From contig JAFLCT010000005.1 of assembly GCA_017302335.1 (NCBI GenBank), positions 1-49,100 of the forward strand: a stretch of DNA of 49,100 bases, in the 5' to 3' direction. Positions 1-7,177 of this stretch are shown here, piece after piece. The DNA is from Caulobacterales bacterium. Lineage in GTDB: Bacteria; Pseudomonadota; Alphaproteobacteria; Caulobacterales; Caulobacteraceae. Made by a program: the position numbers and the translations under genes. The notes below the pieces were generated by a model. It did not search any database. It was not told the DNA's origin and worked only from the letters and a program-made list of their open reading frames with translations. Position 1 is the stretch's first letter; every line of letters starts with the position of its first letter.

Positions 1-91
1 GCACGCCCAGACTGCCGCCCGCGACCGCGCCCCCGCCCATTCCGCGCCGATCCTCGACGCCGCCGCCGCGTTCTCCGCCCTGCCAACGCAT
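1..91 (-). CDS. Neutral zinc metallopeptidase (YpfJ/KPN_02809 family), N-terminal fragment
   Basis: Only the first 30 codons lie in the window; the gene runs off the left edge. The ATG at 91 has a GAGAGG ribosome binding site about 8 nt upstream. The peptide starts MRWQGGERGGGVEDRRGMGG. The 'VEDRRG' block followed by a glycine-rich stretch is the usual N-terminus of the YpfJ-type neutral zinc metallopeptidases (Pfam PF04228), which normally continue into a membrane segment and an HExxH catalytic domain. Those parts are outside the window, so the assignment rests on the N-terminal signature alone. The gene is divergent from hsp20. Confidence 0.65.
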   Translation of the reverse strand, partial: MRWQGGERGGGVEDRRGMGGGAVAGGSLGV

Positions 92-164
92 GATCCGACC
101 TCTCGCTGCTTTCCTTACAAGCTAGGCCGTAACGCCGGTCGAAGGAAAGAGATGCATGAAAGGC

Positions 165-194
165 GGTTGATCGTGACATCGACCATCCCCATCT
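165..194 (+). promoter_or_regulatory. Candidate heat-shock (sigma-32 type) promoter of hsp20
   Basis: GGTTGATC (165-172) and CCCCATCT (187-194) are separated by 14 nt. They resemble the sigma-32 -35 (CTTGA) and -10 (CCCCAT) elements at accepted spacing. Transcription would begin near 200-202, just before the structured leader of hsp20. This is pattern matching by eye. Confidence 0.45.
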
Positions 195-265
195 GACGGA
201 TCGGCCGCGCGTTCGCCCATTCGGGGGGCGTATCGGCCGGGTCGCTTGACGAAGGACCAAGACCG
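195..265 (+). promoter_or_regulatory. ROSE-like RNA thermometer in the hsp20 leader
   Basis: The leader can fold into two hairpins. The first pairs CGGCCG (202-207) with CGGCCG (234-239) and CGCCC (214-218) with GGGCG (226-230). The second pairs GTC-CTT (241-247, with G244 bulged) with AAGGAC (252-257) around a GACG loop, which buries the ribosome binding site AAGGA (252-256) of the ATG at 266. The sequence UCGCU opposite AGGA fits the UYGCU signature of ROSE thermometers, which repress small heat-shock genes at low temperature in alphaproteobacteria. The pairing is read directly; the function is inferred. Confidence 0.6.
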
Positions 266-688
266 ATGACGACGCGCACCATCCTGTTCGACAGCCCGTT
301 CCTGTTGGGTTTCGATCACACCCGCGCCCTGATCGACCGCGCCGCCAAGGCCGCGGCCGAAAGCTATCCGCCCTATAATGTCGAGCAACGCGGCGACCAT
401 GCCGTGCGCATCACCCTGGCGGTGGCGGGTTTCTCGCCCGAGGAACTGGCCATCACCCTGGAGGGGCGCCAGTTGACCATCGCCGGCAAGCGTGACGATG
501 CGGGCAAGGGCGGCGAACAGGCCTTTCTGCATCGCGGCATCGCTGCGCGCGGCTTCCTGCGCAACTTCGTTCTGGCCGATGGGCTGGAAGTCGAGGGCGC
601 GCGGCTGGAGCACGGTCTGCTGCACGTCGATCTGATCCGCCCGGATCAGGAGCGCAGCGTCAAACGAATCCCCATCACGACGGGCTGA
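266..688 (+). CDS. Small heat-shock protein, Hsp20/IbpA family
   Basis: This 140-residue protein is an ATP-independent holdase chaperone that binds unfolding cytoplasmic proteins and hands them to DnaK/ClpB. An alpha-crystallin domain spans roughly residues 37-130 (NVEQRGDHAVRITLAVAGF, then ...LEGRQLTIAGK), and an IPI motif (I-x-I, used for oligomer contacts) lies near the C-terminus. The length is typical of bacterial IbpA proteins. The ATG at 266 has GAAGGA 9 nt upstream. The leader carries a heat-shock-like promoter and a hairpin over the ribosome binding site, so control by temperature at both transcription and translation is likely. DUF1150 follows, a common alphaproteobacterial arrangement. 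Confidence 0.9.
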   Translation: MTTRTILFDSPFLLGFDHTRALIDRAAKAAAESYPPYNVEQRGDHAVRITLAVAGFSPEELAITLEGRQLTIAGKRDDAGKGGEQAFLHRGIAARGFLRNFVLADGLEVEGARLEHGLLHVDLIRPDQERSVKRIPITTG

Positions 689-757
689 CAGACAGACACA
701 GCCGTCGAATCCGCCCGCGAGCCGGGCGTCAGTCGAACTCTGAAGGAGGCGGTCTTG

Positions 758-1012
758 ATGACGCCGTTAATGACCAAGGAAGAACTGGCCGGACTGGGCG
801 CGCCCGATCTGGTTTATGTCCGCGAGATCTCGGGCGCCGAGATCATCGCCAGCACGCCGGTGGCCGCCGCCAAGGGGCTGAAGATCGATCCCGATCAGAC
901 CCTGTACGCGGTGCACAGCGCCGACGGAGAACGCCTGGCGGTCGTGACCGATCGTGAAACCGCCTTCGCCGCCGCCGTCGCGCACGAACTGGAGCCGGTG
1001 TCGGTTCACTGA
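758..1012 (+). CDS. DUF1150 family protein
   Basis: A small protein of 84 residues matching the DUF1150 family, which is of unknown function and is often found directly behind hsp20 in alphaproteobacteria. The ATG at 758 is preferred over the in-frame TTG at 755 because GGAGG at 745-749 is then at a normal distance. No membrane segment or catalytic motif is visible. The 70-nt gap from hsp20 shows no terminator, so co-transcription under heat stress is plausible. The first copy of a structured 40-nt repeat begins at the last base of its stop codon. Confidence 0.8.
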   Translation: MTPLMTKEELAGLGAPDLVYVREISGAEIIASTPVAAAKGLKIDPDQTLYAVHSADGERLAVVTDRETAFAAAVAHELEPVSVH

Positions 1013-1051
1013 CGCTCAAGCAGCGAGGCTCCGCGAGCCGAGCGTTAGCGC
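1012..1051. repeat. 40-nt structured repeat, copy 1 (variant inner stem)
   Basis: Outer stem ACGCT/AGCGC (CGCT/AGCG paired) and inner stem GGCTC-CGC-GAGCC. It aligns without gaps to the copy at 1061-1100, but both arms of the inner stem are replaced so that pairing is kept. It starts on the final base of the DUF1150 stop codon. Confidence 0.8.
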
Positions 1052-1060
1052 AGCAGGAAG

Positions 1061-1100
1061 GCGCTCAAGCAGCGAGCGACCGCGTCGCGAGCGTTAGCGC
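1061..1100. repeat. 40-nt structured repeat, copy 2
   Basis: Outer stem GCGCT/AGCGC and inner stem GCGAC-CGC-GTCGC. It is the same length as the three copies at 6757-6897, whose outer stem is GCCCT/AGGGC instead, which is a compensatory change. It lies between the convergent DUF1150 and ptsN genes and could act as a shared transcript end. Confidence 0.85.
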
Positions 1101-1110
1101 GCCAAAAAGA

Positions 1111-1575
1111 TCAAGCCGCCGTCGCCGCCGTGTCCCTGACGAACAGGGCGTGGATGGCGTCGGGCGTGTGCGCCTGGCGCAGGCGCTCGCGCAGCTCAGG
1201 CGAGCGCAGGGCGCGCGACACCGCCGCCAGCGCCCGCAAATGCTCGGCTCCCGCGTCGGGCGAGGCGAACAGGGCGAACATCAGGTCGATCGGACGGTCG
1301 TCCACGGCGTCATAGGCCACGGGCTGGTCCAGCCGCACGAAGACCGCGCACACTCGGTCCAGGCCCGTCAGCCTTGCATGGGGCACGGCCACGCCGCCGC
1401 CCAGGCCGGTCGAACCCAGAGCCTCGCGCTCCATCAACGCCGTGAAGATCGCATTGCCGTCCCGGCCCAGTACACGGGCCGCCGTCTCAGCCGCCACGTT
1501 CAACGCCTGGCGTTTGGAGGACGCTCCGCTCCGCAGGACGATGCCGTCGCGCGTCAGCAGCTCACCGATGTCCAT
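1111..1575 (-). CDS. ptsN: PTS IIA-like nitrogen regulatory protein PtsN
   Basis: A 154-residue EIIA-Ntr domain, phosphorylated by the PTS-Ntr chain (PtsP-NPr) and used for regulation instead of sugar uptake. The phosphorylated histidine sits in AVPHARL at about residue 66, and the domain fills the whole protein. ATG at 1575 (MDIGELL...) is chosen over the in-frame GTG at 1593 because family members begin in this way and GGGGTG lies just upstream. It is the last gene of the leftward lpt-rpoN-hpf block; ptsN beside rpoN and hpf is a classical proteobacterial arrangement. Confidence 0.9.
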   Translation of the reverse strand: MDIGELLTRDGIVLRSGASSKRQALNVAAETAARVLGRDGNAIFTALMEREALGSTGLGGGVAVPHARLTGLDRVCAVFVRLDQPVAYDAVDDRPIDLMFALFASPDAGAEHLRALAAVSRALRSPELRERLRQAHTPDAIHALFVRDTAATAA

Positions 1576-1654
1576 AATCACCCCGACTCGCACTCACATC
1601 CCGATTGGGCGGGCGCCGTTTAGACGCTTCGCCTCTGTTGGGAAAGCCTTACCA

Positions 1655-2326
1655 CTAAGCCTTTACCGAACCGTGTCCGTTCAATGACCCGTTGGTGGCG
1701 GACTTGACGGTCCGTTCCGGGTCGATCCAGCCGACGTTGCCGTCGGGCCGACGATAGACCACCGACAGGCCGCCGTGCGCGGCGTTGCGGAACAGCACGA
1801 CCGGATAGCCGGTCATGTCCAGCTCCAACACCGCGCGGCCGACGGTGATGGTTCGAATCTCGTGCTCGGTCTCGGCGATGACCATGCCGGTCGGCGGCGG
1901 TTCGCCGGGCAGTCCGGCCTGGCCGAAGGCGTCGTCCTCGACGCTTTCGGGCGCGCGCAGCACGATGCTGCGGGCCACGTCGCGGGCGGCGTCCTCGGTC
2001 TTCTCGGGCGAGAGGCCGCGCGGGCCGATGTGATGGTCCTTCAGCCGACGCTTGTAGCGGCGGACGCGCTTTTCCAGCTTGTCCAGACTGTCCGAAAAGG
2101 CGGCGTGGGCGTCGCCGCCGAAACCGGATGTCACGAGCGACTGGCCCGAGGCCAGTCGGACCCAACAGTCCACCTTGAAGCCGTGACCGTCCTTGGACAC
2201 CACGACCTCGGCGTCCTGGCCGCCGCGTTCGAAGTACTTCCCGACGCCGTCTTCGAGTTCCTGGGAGATGCGCGAGCCTAACGCTTCGCCGACATCCACG
2301 TGCTTGCCGCTGACTTGGACTTGCAT
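1655..2326 (-). CDS. hpf: Ribosome hibernation-promoting factor, long form
   Basis: A 223-residue long-form HPF, which dimerises idle 70S ribosomes into 100S particles in stationary phase. The N-terminal RaiA/HPF domain covers about residues 1-105 (QVSGKHVDVGEAL... to EKRVRRYKRRLKDH). A low-similarity linker follows, then a C-terminal dimerisation domain (FRNAAHGGLSVVYRRPDG). The start is taken at ATG 2326 (MQVQVSGKH); the upstream in-frame ATG at 2374 adds 16 residues with no family match. It sits between rpoN and ptsN, as in many proteobacteria. Confidence 0.88.
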   Translation of the reverse strand: MQVQVSGKHVDVGEALGSRISQELEDGVGKYFERGGQDAEVVVSKDGHGFKVDCWVRLASGQSLVTSGFGGDAHAAFSDSLDKLEKRVRRYKRRLKDHHIGPRGLSPEKTEDAARDVARSIVLRAPESVEDDAFGQAGLPGEPPPTGMVIAETEHEIRTITVGRAVLELDMTGYPVVLFRNAAHGGLSVVYRRPDGNVGWIDPERTVKSATNGSLNGHGSVKA

Positions 2327-2495
2327 ACGAATAGAACGCTCCCACCGCCGAATGGTGTCAACGCCGATCACCATTTTGTGGTGGGTTTTTCATGGTCATT
2401 TTGAAGTGTCGCGACATCGTGACGCGACGGTTCGCCGACAGGGCGAACACGGCCGCCTTCCCTCGCCTCGCGGGTATTCGTGGCCGGGACGATTC

Positions 2496-4025
2496 TTAAC
2501 CGAACCGCAGCATCCGCTTGCGTTCGATCGACGAGGGGATGCGCAGCGCCTCGCGATATTTCGCCACGGTGCGGCGGGCGATGTCGATGCCCGCTTCCTT
2601 CAGGATCTCGACGATCCGGTCGTCGCTCAGGACGTCGCCGTCCGCGCCTTCGCCGTCGATCATCGCCTTGATGCGGCTGCGCACCGATTCCGCCGAATGG
2701 GCTGCGCCGCCGTCGACGGCCTGGATGGCGGCGGTGAAGAAGAATTTCAGTTCGAACACCCCGCGCGGCGTGGCGACGTATTTGTTCGAGGTGACGCGGC
2801 TGACGGTCGATTCGTGCATACCGATGGCCTCGGCCACCGTCTTCAGGTTCAGGGGGCGCAGAAATTCGACGCCGAAGGCCAGAAAGGCGTCCTGCTGGCG
2901 CACGATCTCTGACGCCACCTTCAGGATCGTCTTGGCCCGTTGATCCAGCGACTTGACCAGCCAACTGGCCTGGGCCGCGTAGTCGGCGACGAAGGCCTTG
3001 TCGGTGTCGTTGCGCGCCCCGGCCGAGACCACGCCGTGATAACGTTTGTCGACCAGCAGGCGCGGCAGGGTGTCGGTGTTCAACTCGACCCGCCAGCCGC
3101 CGGCCGGATCGGGCCGCACGTGAACGTCGGGGATGACCGTCTGGGGCGTCTCGCCGCCGAATCCGGCGCCGGGACGCGGCGTCAGGGCCTTCAGCTCGGC
3201 GATCATCTCGGCCATGTCTTCGGCGTCGACGCCGCAGGCCTTGCGCAAGGCTTGCAGGTCGCGCTTCGCCAGCAGGTCCAGATTGTTCAGCAGGCTGTCC
3301 ATGGCCGGATCGAAGCGGTTGCGTTCGATCAGTTGCAGCTTCAGGCACTCGGGCACCGAACGGGCCATGACGCCGGTGGGTTCAAAGCCGTGACAGACGG
3401 CCAGAACCGTCTCGACGCGCTCAAGCCCGCAGCCCAGCCGATCGGCGATCTCGGCCAGTTCGCCGCGCAGATAGCCGCCCTCGTCGACCGCGTCGATCAG
3501 GGCCAGGGCGACGGCATGGTCCGAGGCCGACAGGCCGGCTGACGACGCCTGAGCCTGCAAATGCTCCCACAGGGTGGCCTCGCGGCGTTCGTTGCGCTCG
3601 CCCTCGCCTTCGGGGGCGACGCCGCCGCGGCTGGCGCGCGACCAGTCGGACAGGCCGACCTGATCGACAGAAGCGTCATGAGCCGCGTCCGGCGCCCGGT
3701 CGCCCGAACGCTCTCCCGGCGCGGCGTCGCCATAGAGATCGTCGTCGCGGGCGTCCATGGCCTGGGCGGCTTCGCCGGATCGGTCTTCGTTGAAGCTCAG
3801 CTCGGATTCGGAAGGCGTCTCGACCCGCTCGGGCGCCTCGGCGGCGTCGCCGTCCGGCTCGTCGCGCGATAGCAGCGGATTACGCTCCAGCTCGGCCTCG
3901 ACATAGGCTTCGAGTTCCAGGTTCGACAGTTGCAACAGCTTGATGGCCTGTTGCAGTTGGGGCGTGATGACCAGCCCCTGACCCTGCCTGACCTCAAGCC
4001 TTTGACCCAGCACGTCCAGCCCCAT
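2496..4025 (-). CDS. rpoN: RNA polymerase sigma-54 factor RpoN
   Basis: A 509-residue sigma-54, which directs transcription from -24/-12 promoters that need AAA+ activators (nitrogen genes, and flagellar and stalk genes in Caulobacterales). Region I is glutamine and leucine rich (TPQLQQAIKLLQLSN, about residues 21-35). A long acidic region II follows (about 45-130), then the core-binding region, the HTH and the RpoN box (ARRTVAKYREAL) near the C-terminus. Length and all regions are normal. It lies downstream of lptB, with a hairpin at 4104-4127 in the gap. Confidence 0.95.
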   Translation of the reverse strand: MGLDVLGQRLEVRQGQGLVITPQLQQAIKLLQLSNLELEAYVEAELERNPLLSRDEPDGDAAEAPERVETPSESELSFNEDRSGEAAQAMDARDDDLYGDAAPGERSGDRAPDAAHDASVDQVGLSDWSRASRGGVAPEGEGERNERREATLWEHLQAQASSAGLSASDHAVALALIDAVDEGGYLRGELAEIADRLGCGLERVETVLAVCHGFEPTGVMARSVPECLKLQLIERNRFDPAMDSLLNNLDLLAKRDLQALRKACGVDAEDMAEMIAELKALTPRPGAGFGGETPQTVIPDVHVRPDPAGGWRVELNTDTLPRLLVDKRYHGVVSAGARNDTDKAFVADYAAQASWLVKSLDQRAKTILKVASEIVRQQDAFLAFGVEFLRPLNLKTVAEAIGMHESTVSRVTSNKYVATPRGVFELKFFFTAAIQAVDGGAAHSAESVRSRIKAMIDGEGADGDVLSDDRIVEILKEAGIDIARRTVAKYREALRIPSSIERKRMLRFG

Positions 4026-4103
4026 CCGCGAACCGGGGTCTGGCCCGGAACTTGCTGGGACACTCTGTCGCCAAAGGGGTTAACGGCGGTCTAAGCCCTG
4101 AAT

Positions 4104-4127
4104 CCTTCTCCCGCAAACGGGAGAGGG
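4104..4127. repeat. Inverted repeat between lptB and rpoN
   Basis: CCTTCTCCCG and CGGGAGAGGG face each other around CAAA, forming a strong stem with one mismatch. No T-tract follows on either strand, so it is not a standard intrinsic terminator. It may attenuate readthrough or stabilise a processed 3' end between the two leftward genes. Confidence 0.5.
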
Positions 4128-4135
4128 ATGCGAGG

Positions 4136-4930
4136 TCACCCGTACATCTCGCCCAGATAGACGCGCCGCACCTCGGGGTCGGCGATGACCTCGGCGGCCG
4201 TGCCCTCGAACAGCACCGCCCCGCCCGAGATGATCGAAGCGCGGTCGATGATGTCCAGCGTCTCGCGCACATTGTGGTCGGTGATCAGCACGCCGATGCC
4301 CTCGTCGGCCAGATAGCGGATGACCTGACGGATATCGGCGATGGCCAGGGGGTCGATGCCGGCGAAGGGTTCGTCCAGCAGCATGAAGCTGGGCCGTCCG
4401 GCCAGGGCGCGCGCGATCTCGCAGCGCCGCCGCTCGCCGCCCGACAGGGCCGAGGCCGGGGCGTGGCGCAGATGTTCGATGCGCAGCTCTTCCAGCAGCC
4501 GGGTCGTCTCGGCCGCCACCTTGTCGCGCGGGTGATGCAGTTCGACCACCGCCTTGATGTTCTGCTCGACCGTCATGCCGCGGAAGATCGAGGCTTCCTG
4601 GGCCAGATAGCCCAGACCCATGCGGGCGCGCTGGTACATGGGCTGGCCGGTGATGTCCTCGCCGTCCAGCCAGATCGAGCCGCTGTCGGCCGGAATCAGG
4701 CCGGTGATCATGTAAAAACAGGTGGTCTTGCCCGCCCCGTTGGGACCCAGCAGACCCGCCACCTCGCCGCGCTGGACGGTCAGGGAGACGTCGCGCACCA
4801 CCTGTCTTTGGCCGAAGCTGCGGGCGATATGGTTGACGCGCAGGCCCTTTTCGGCGCGCGCGACCTCGTTGGCGGCCAGGGCGTCGGCCGCATCTTCCAG
4901 GTTCAGTGCTGAGAGTTCCTTGCGCGCCAA
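4136..4930 (-). CDS. lptB: LPS export ABC transporter ATPase LptB
   Basis: This 264-residue cytoplasmic ATPase powers LptFG extraction of lipopolysaccharide from the inner membrane. Walker A is GPNGAGKTT (residues 62-70), the signature is LSGGERRR, Walker B is FMLLDEPF, and the switch histidine is in ITDHNVRE. The C-terminal YLGEMYG end is usual for LptB. An N-terminal extension of about 28 residues precedes the ABC fold, so the true start could be internal. The gene follows lptA by 21 nt in the same leftward block. Confidence 0.95.
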   Translation of the reverse strand: MARKELSALNLEDAADALAANEVARAEKGLRVNHIARSFGQRQVVRDVSLTVQRGEVAGLLGPNGAGKTTCFYMITGLIPADSGSIWLDGEDITGQPMYQRARMGLGYLAQEASIFRGMTVEQNIKAVVELHHPRDKVAAETTRLLEELRIEHLRHAPASALSGGERRRCEIARALAGRPSFMLLDEPFAGIDPLAIADIRQVIRYLADEGIGVLITDHNVRETLDIIDRASIISGGAVLFEGTAAEVIADPEVRRVYLGEMYG

Positions 4931-4951
4931 ACGTCCGCCCGAGCCGAAGGC

Positions 4952-5446
4952 TCAGTTCCCCCGCGGATAGAAGACGCCCTGGACGCGGCCGTCGGCGCCG
5001 CCTTCCCAGCGCGCGGTCTCGGTGCGCAGATTGTAGACCAGCCGCCCGCCGGTCGCGACGTTGCGCCCTTGATTCAGGATCACGTCGCCGGTCACGGTCA
5101 GGGTGTCGTTGGCGATGTCATAGACGGCGCGGTCGCCGCGCATCGTCTGATCCGGCGTGACGAAATAGACGCCGCCGACCGCTTCGGCCTTGGTCAAGGC
5201 GCCGTCGCTCAACGTCATGTCGATGCGGTTGGCGCGCAGACGGTTGTCGCCCTGTAGAACTTCCGCCTCGCCGATAAGAGAGATGCCGGAGGGCGTGTAT
5301 TCGACCGTGCGCCCGGTCCACATACCCGGCTGGTCGCCCGCGATGGCCGCGCCCGGCGTGCTTTGCGCGCCGCCGACGCCCGGCAGAGCCAGCATGGCGG
5401 CCGTGGTCGCCGCGAGAAGGATCAGTCTGGTCTTCGCCATGGTCAT
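4952..5446 (-). CDS. lptA: Periplasmic LPS transport protein LptA
   Basis: This 164-residue protein forms the periplasmic bridge that carries LPS from LptC to LptDE. A signal peptide occupies about residues 1-27 (LILLAATTAAMLALPGVGGAQ). An OstA/LptA beta-jellyroll domain follows, with repeated short beta motifs such as LRANRIDMTLSDG and VILNQGRNVATGGRLVYN. The ATG at 5446 overlaps the lptC stop codon as ATGA, which indicates translational coupling; a second ATG lies at 5440. Confidence 0.88.
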   Translation of the reverse strand: MTMAKTRLILLAATTAAMLALPGVGGAQSTPGAAIAGDQPGMWTGRTVEYTPSGISLIGEAEVLQGDNRLRANRIDMTLSDGALTKAEAVGGVYFVTPDQTMRGDRAVYDIANDTLTVTGDVILNQGRNVATGGRLVYNLRTETARWEGGADGRVQGVFYPRGN

Positions 5447-6096
5447 TCGCCGGATCGCGGGGTGATGGTTCCCCGCACCTTGTTGTCGCCCGAGCCGCTG
5501 AACGTCACGCGCCGCCCTTGATCCCGGATGACATAGGACGAAGCGGTCACGGTTCCAAGCGGCCCGGAGGCCTGGACGCCCTTGTCGCCCGACACCACGC
5601 CCGTGTTGGTGTCGACCACGGCCTCTGGGGTTGTCAGGACAAGACCCGATCCGCCGTCGGAGATGCGCACGTTCGGGCCGATGATGACGCGGTCGTTCGC
5701 CTCGTCATAGACGCCGCCGTCCGCGGTCAGTTCGGTCACCTTGCGTCCGCCCAGATTGAGCCTCAACGCCGGTCCCAGCAGGCGGAATCGGCCGGTCGCG
5801 GCGTCGCGCACCGCGCCCTCGGCGCCGATGACGAAGGTGCGGCCCAGCGCGTCCTGTCCATGGAAGCGGGGCTTGTCCAGCCGCACCTCCTGGCTTTCGT
5901 TCGCCTTGCGCTCCACCCCCGACATGACGGTGCGGAACACGGTCCAGGTCAGGGCGCCGCCCGCCAGCGCCAGAATGACGATCGGCAGGACCCGGCGATA
6001 CAGTTTCACACGCCGCGACCGCGTGCGCCAACGCTCGCCGGCCAGGGCGACCCGGGCCTCGTCCTGTTTGATGCGATCGTCCGTGGGTTCGCTCAT
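5443..6096 (-). CDS. lptC: LPS export protein LptC
   Basis: A 217-residue bitopic protein of the LptBFGC complex that passes LPS to LptA. A short basic cytoplasmic N-terminus (RTRSRRVKLYRR) precedes one membrane helix at about residues 33-55 (VLPIVILALAGGALTWTVF). A periplasmic OstA-like domain with repeated 'GG-VYDEANDRVIIG' beta motifs follows. The start is ATG 6096, 5 nt after the RNase D stop. A longer open frame continues upstream but lies inside rnd and lacks family similarity. Confidence 0.87.
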   Translation of the reverse strand: MSEPTDDRIKQDEARVALAGERWRTRSRRVKLYRRVLPIVILALAGGALTWTVFRTVMSGVERKANESQEVRLDKPRFHGQDALGRTFVIGAEGAVRDAATGRFRLLGPALRLNLGGRKVTELTADGGVYDEANDRVIIGPNVRISDGGSGLVLTTPEAVVDTNTGVVSGDKGVQASGPLGTVTASSYVIRDQGRRVTFSGSGDNKVRGTITPRSGE

Positions 6097-6101
6097 GGAA
6101 T

Positions 6102-6716
6102 TCAGGCGTGGGCGAAGATGTCGATCTCGTCCCAGCCGGCCAGGTCGAGACGGGCGCGGACGGGCAGAAAGTCGAAACAGGCGCGAGCCAGTTCGGTGCG
6201 GCCCTCTCGGGCCAGCATCTCGTCTAGCCGCGCCTTGACCGCGTGCAGATACAGCACGTCCGAGGCGGCGTAGTCCAACTGGGCCGGGGTCAGCACGGCC
6301 GCCCCCCAGTCGCTGGACTGCTGGGCCTTGGACAGCTCCACCCCGGCGCATTCGCGCACCACGTCTTTCAGCCCATGCCGGTCGGTATAGGTGCGGGCCA
6401 GTTTGGAAGCGATCTTGGTGCAATAGACGGGCCGGGTCTCGACCCCCAGGTGCAGCTCGAACATACCGATGTCGAAACGGCCGAAATGAAAGATCTTCAG
6501 CACCTCGGGGTTCGCCAGCAGCCGCTTCAGGTTCGGACAGTCATAGGCGGGCCGATTCAGCCGCACGATGTGGGCGTCGCCGTCGCCGGCCGACAATTGG
6601 ACCACGCACAGCGGATCGCGCCGGAAGCGCAGACCCATGGTCTCGGAATCCACCGCGACGACGGAACCCAGATCCAGGCCGTCGGGCAGGTCGCCTTCGT
6701 GAAGATGAACGGTCAT
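6102..6716 (-). CDS. Ribonuclease D-like 3'-5' exonuclease (short form)
   Basis: A 204-residue DEDD-type 3'-5' exonuclease resembling the catalytic domain of RNase D, which trims 3' ends of tRNA precursors. Exo I is VAVDSETMGL (residues 21-30), Exo II contains HFGRFDIGMFE, and Exo III is YAASDVLYLHAV. The C-terminal HRDC domains of E. coli RNase D are absent; such single-domain forms are common in alphaproteobacteria. It is the first gene of the leftward lpt block. Three structured 40-nt repeats lie immediately upstream, possibly within its leader. Confidence 0.88.
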   Translation of the reverse strand: MTVHLHEGDLPDGLDLGSVVAVDSETMGLRFRRDPLCVVQLSAGDGDAHIVRLNRPAYDCPNLKRLLANPEVLKIFHFGRFDIGMFELHLGVETRPVYCTKIASKLARTYTDRHGLKDVVRECAGVELSKAQQSSDWGAAVLTPAQLDYAASDVLYLHAVKARLDEMLAREGRTELARACFDFLPVRARLDLAGWDEIDIFAHA

Positions 6717-6756
6717 GCGGACTCACTACCTTTTCGTCGCGCCGGAAGCGATAGGC

Positions 6757-6796
6757 GCCCTCAAGCCGCGAGCGACCGCGTCGCGAGCATTAGGGC
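6757..6796. repeat. 40-nt structured repeat, copy 3
   Basis: Outer stem GCCCT/AGGGC and inner stem GCGAC-CGC-GTCGC. It is the first of three tandem copies upstream of the RNase D gene; the next copy starts 13 nt later. Confidence 0.85.
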
Positions 6797-6809
6797 GAAC
6801 AATAAATAC

Positions 6810-6849
6810 GCCCTCAAGCCGCAAGCGACCGCGTCGCGAACGTTAGGGT
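6810..6849. repeat. 40-nt structured repeat, copy 4
   Basis: Outer stem GCCCT/AGGGT (the terminal pair is a G-T wobble) and inner stem GCGAC-CGC-GTCGC. It is separated from the next copy by 8 nt. Confidence 0.85.
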
Positions 6850-6857
6850 CAGACAAC

Positions 6858-6897
6858 GCCCTCAGGCAGCGAGCGACCGCGTCGCGAGCGTTAGGGC
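6858..6897. repeat. 40-nt structured repeat, copy 5
   Basis: Outer stem GCCCT/AGGGC and inner stem GCGAC-CGC-GTCGC. It is the last of the tandem copies and lies just beyond the terminator of tRNA-Leu. Confidence 0.85.
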
Positions 6898-6905
6898 CAA
6901 GAAAG

Positions 6906-6940
6906 AGAAAAGCGCCGCACCTGCGGTGCGACGCTTTTCA
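6906..6940 (-). terminator. Intrinsic terminator of tRNA-Leu
   Basis: Read on the minus strand, GCGTCGCACC and GGTGCGGCGC pair around GCA (one G-T wobble). TTTTCTCTTTC follows. It lies directly 3' of tRNA-Leu. Confidence 0.8.
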
Positions 6941-6945
6941 GAAGA

Positions 6946-7032
<87 letters not shown>

Positions 7033-7177
7033 CCTGGGGTTTCCCCCGGGAAGGCGCGGACCCTTAAGGGAGGCGGCGAAGACGGTCAACAGGGATTCCC
7101 GCGTAAAGTGGACGGCGGCGGGCGAATTCCGTTACCCCTTTGAAAATCGCCGCCGTCAGTCGTGGGGGACCCGTTTC

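Noticed and set aside
2366-2392. Hairpin CACCA/TGGTG followed by GGTTTTT between rpoN and hpf
   Set aside because: The T-tract is on the plus strand, where no gene ends, and the stem is only 5 bp; too weak to call a terminator.
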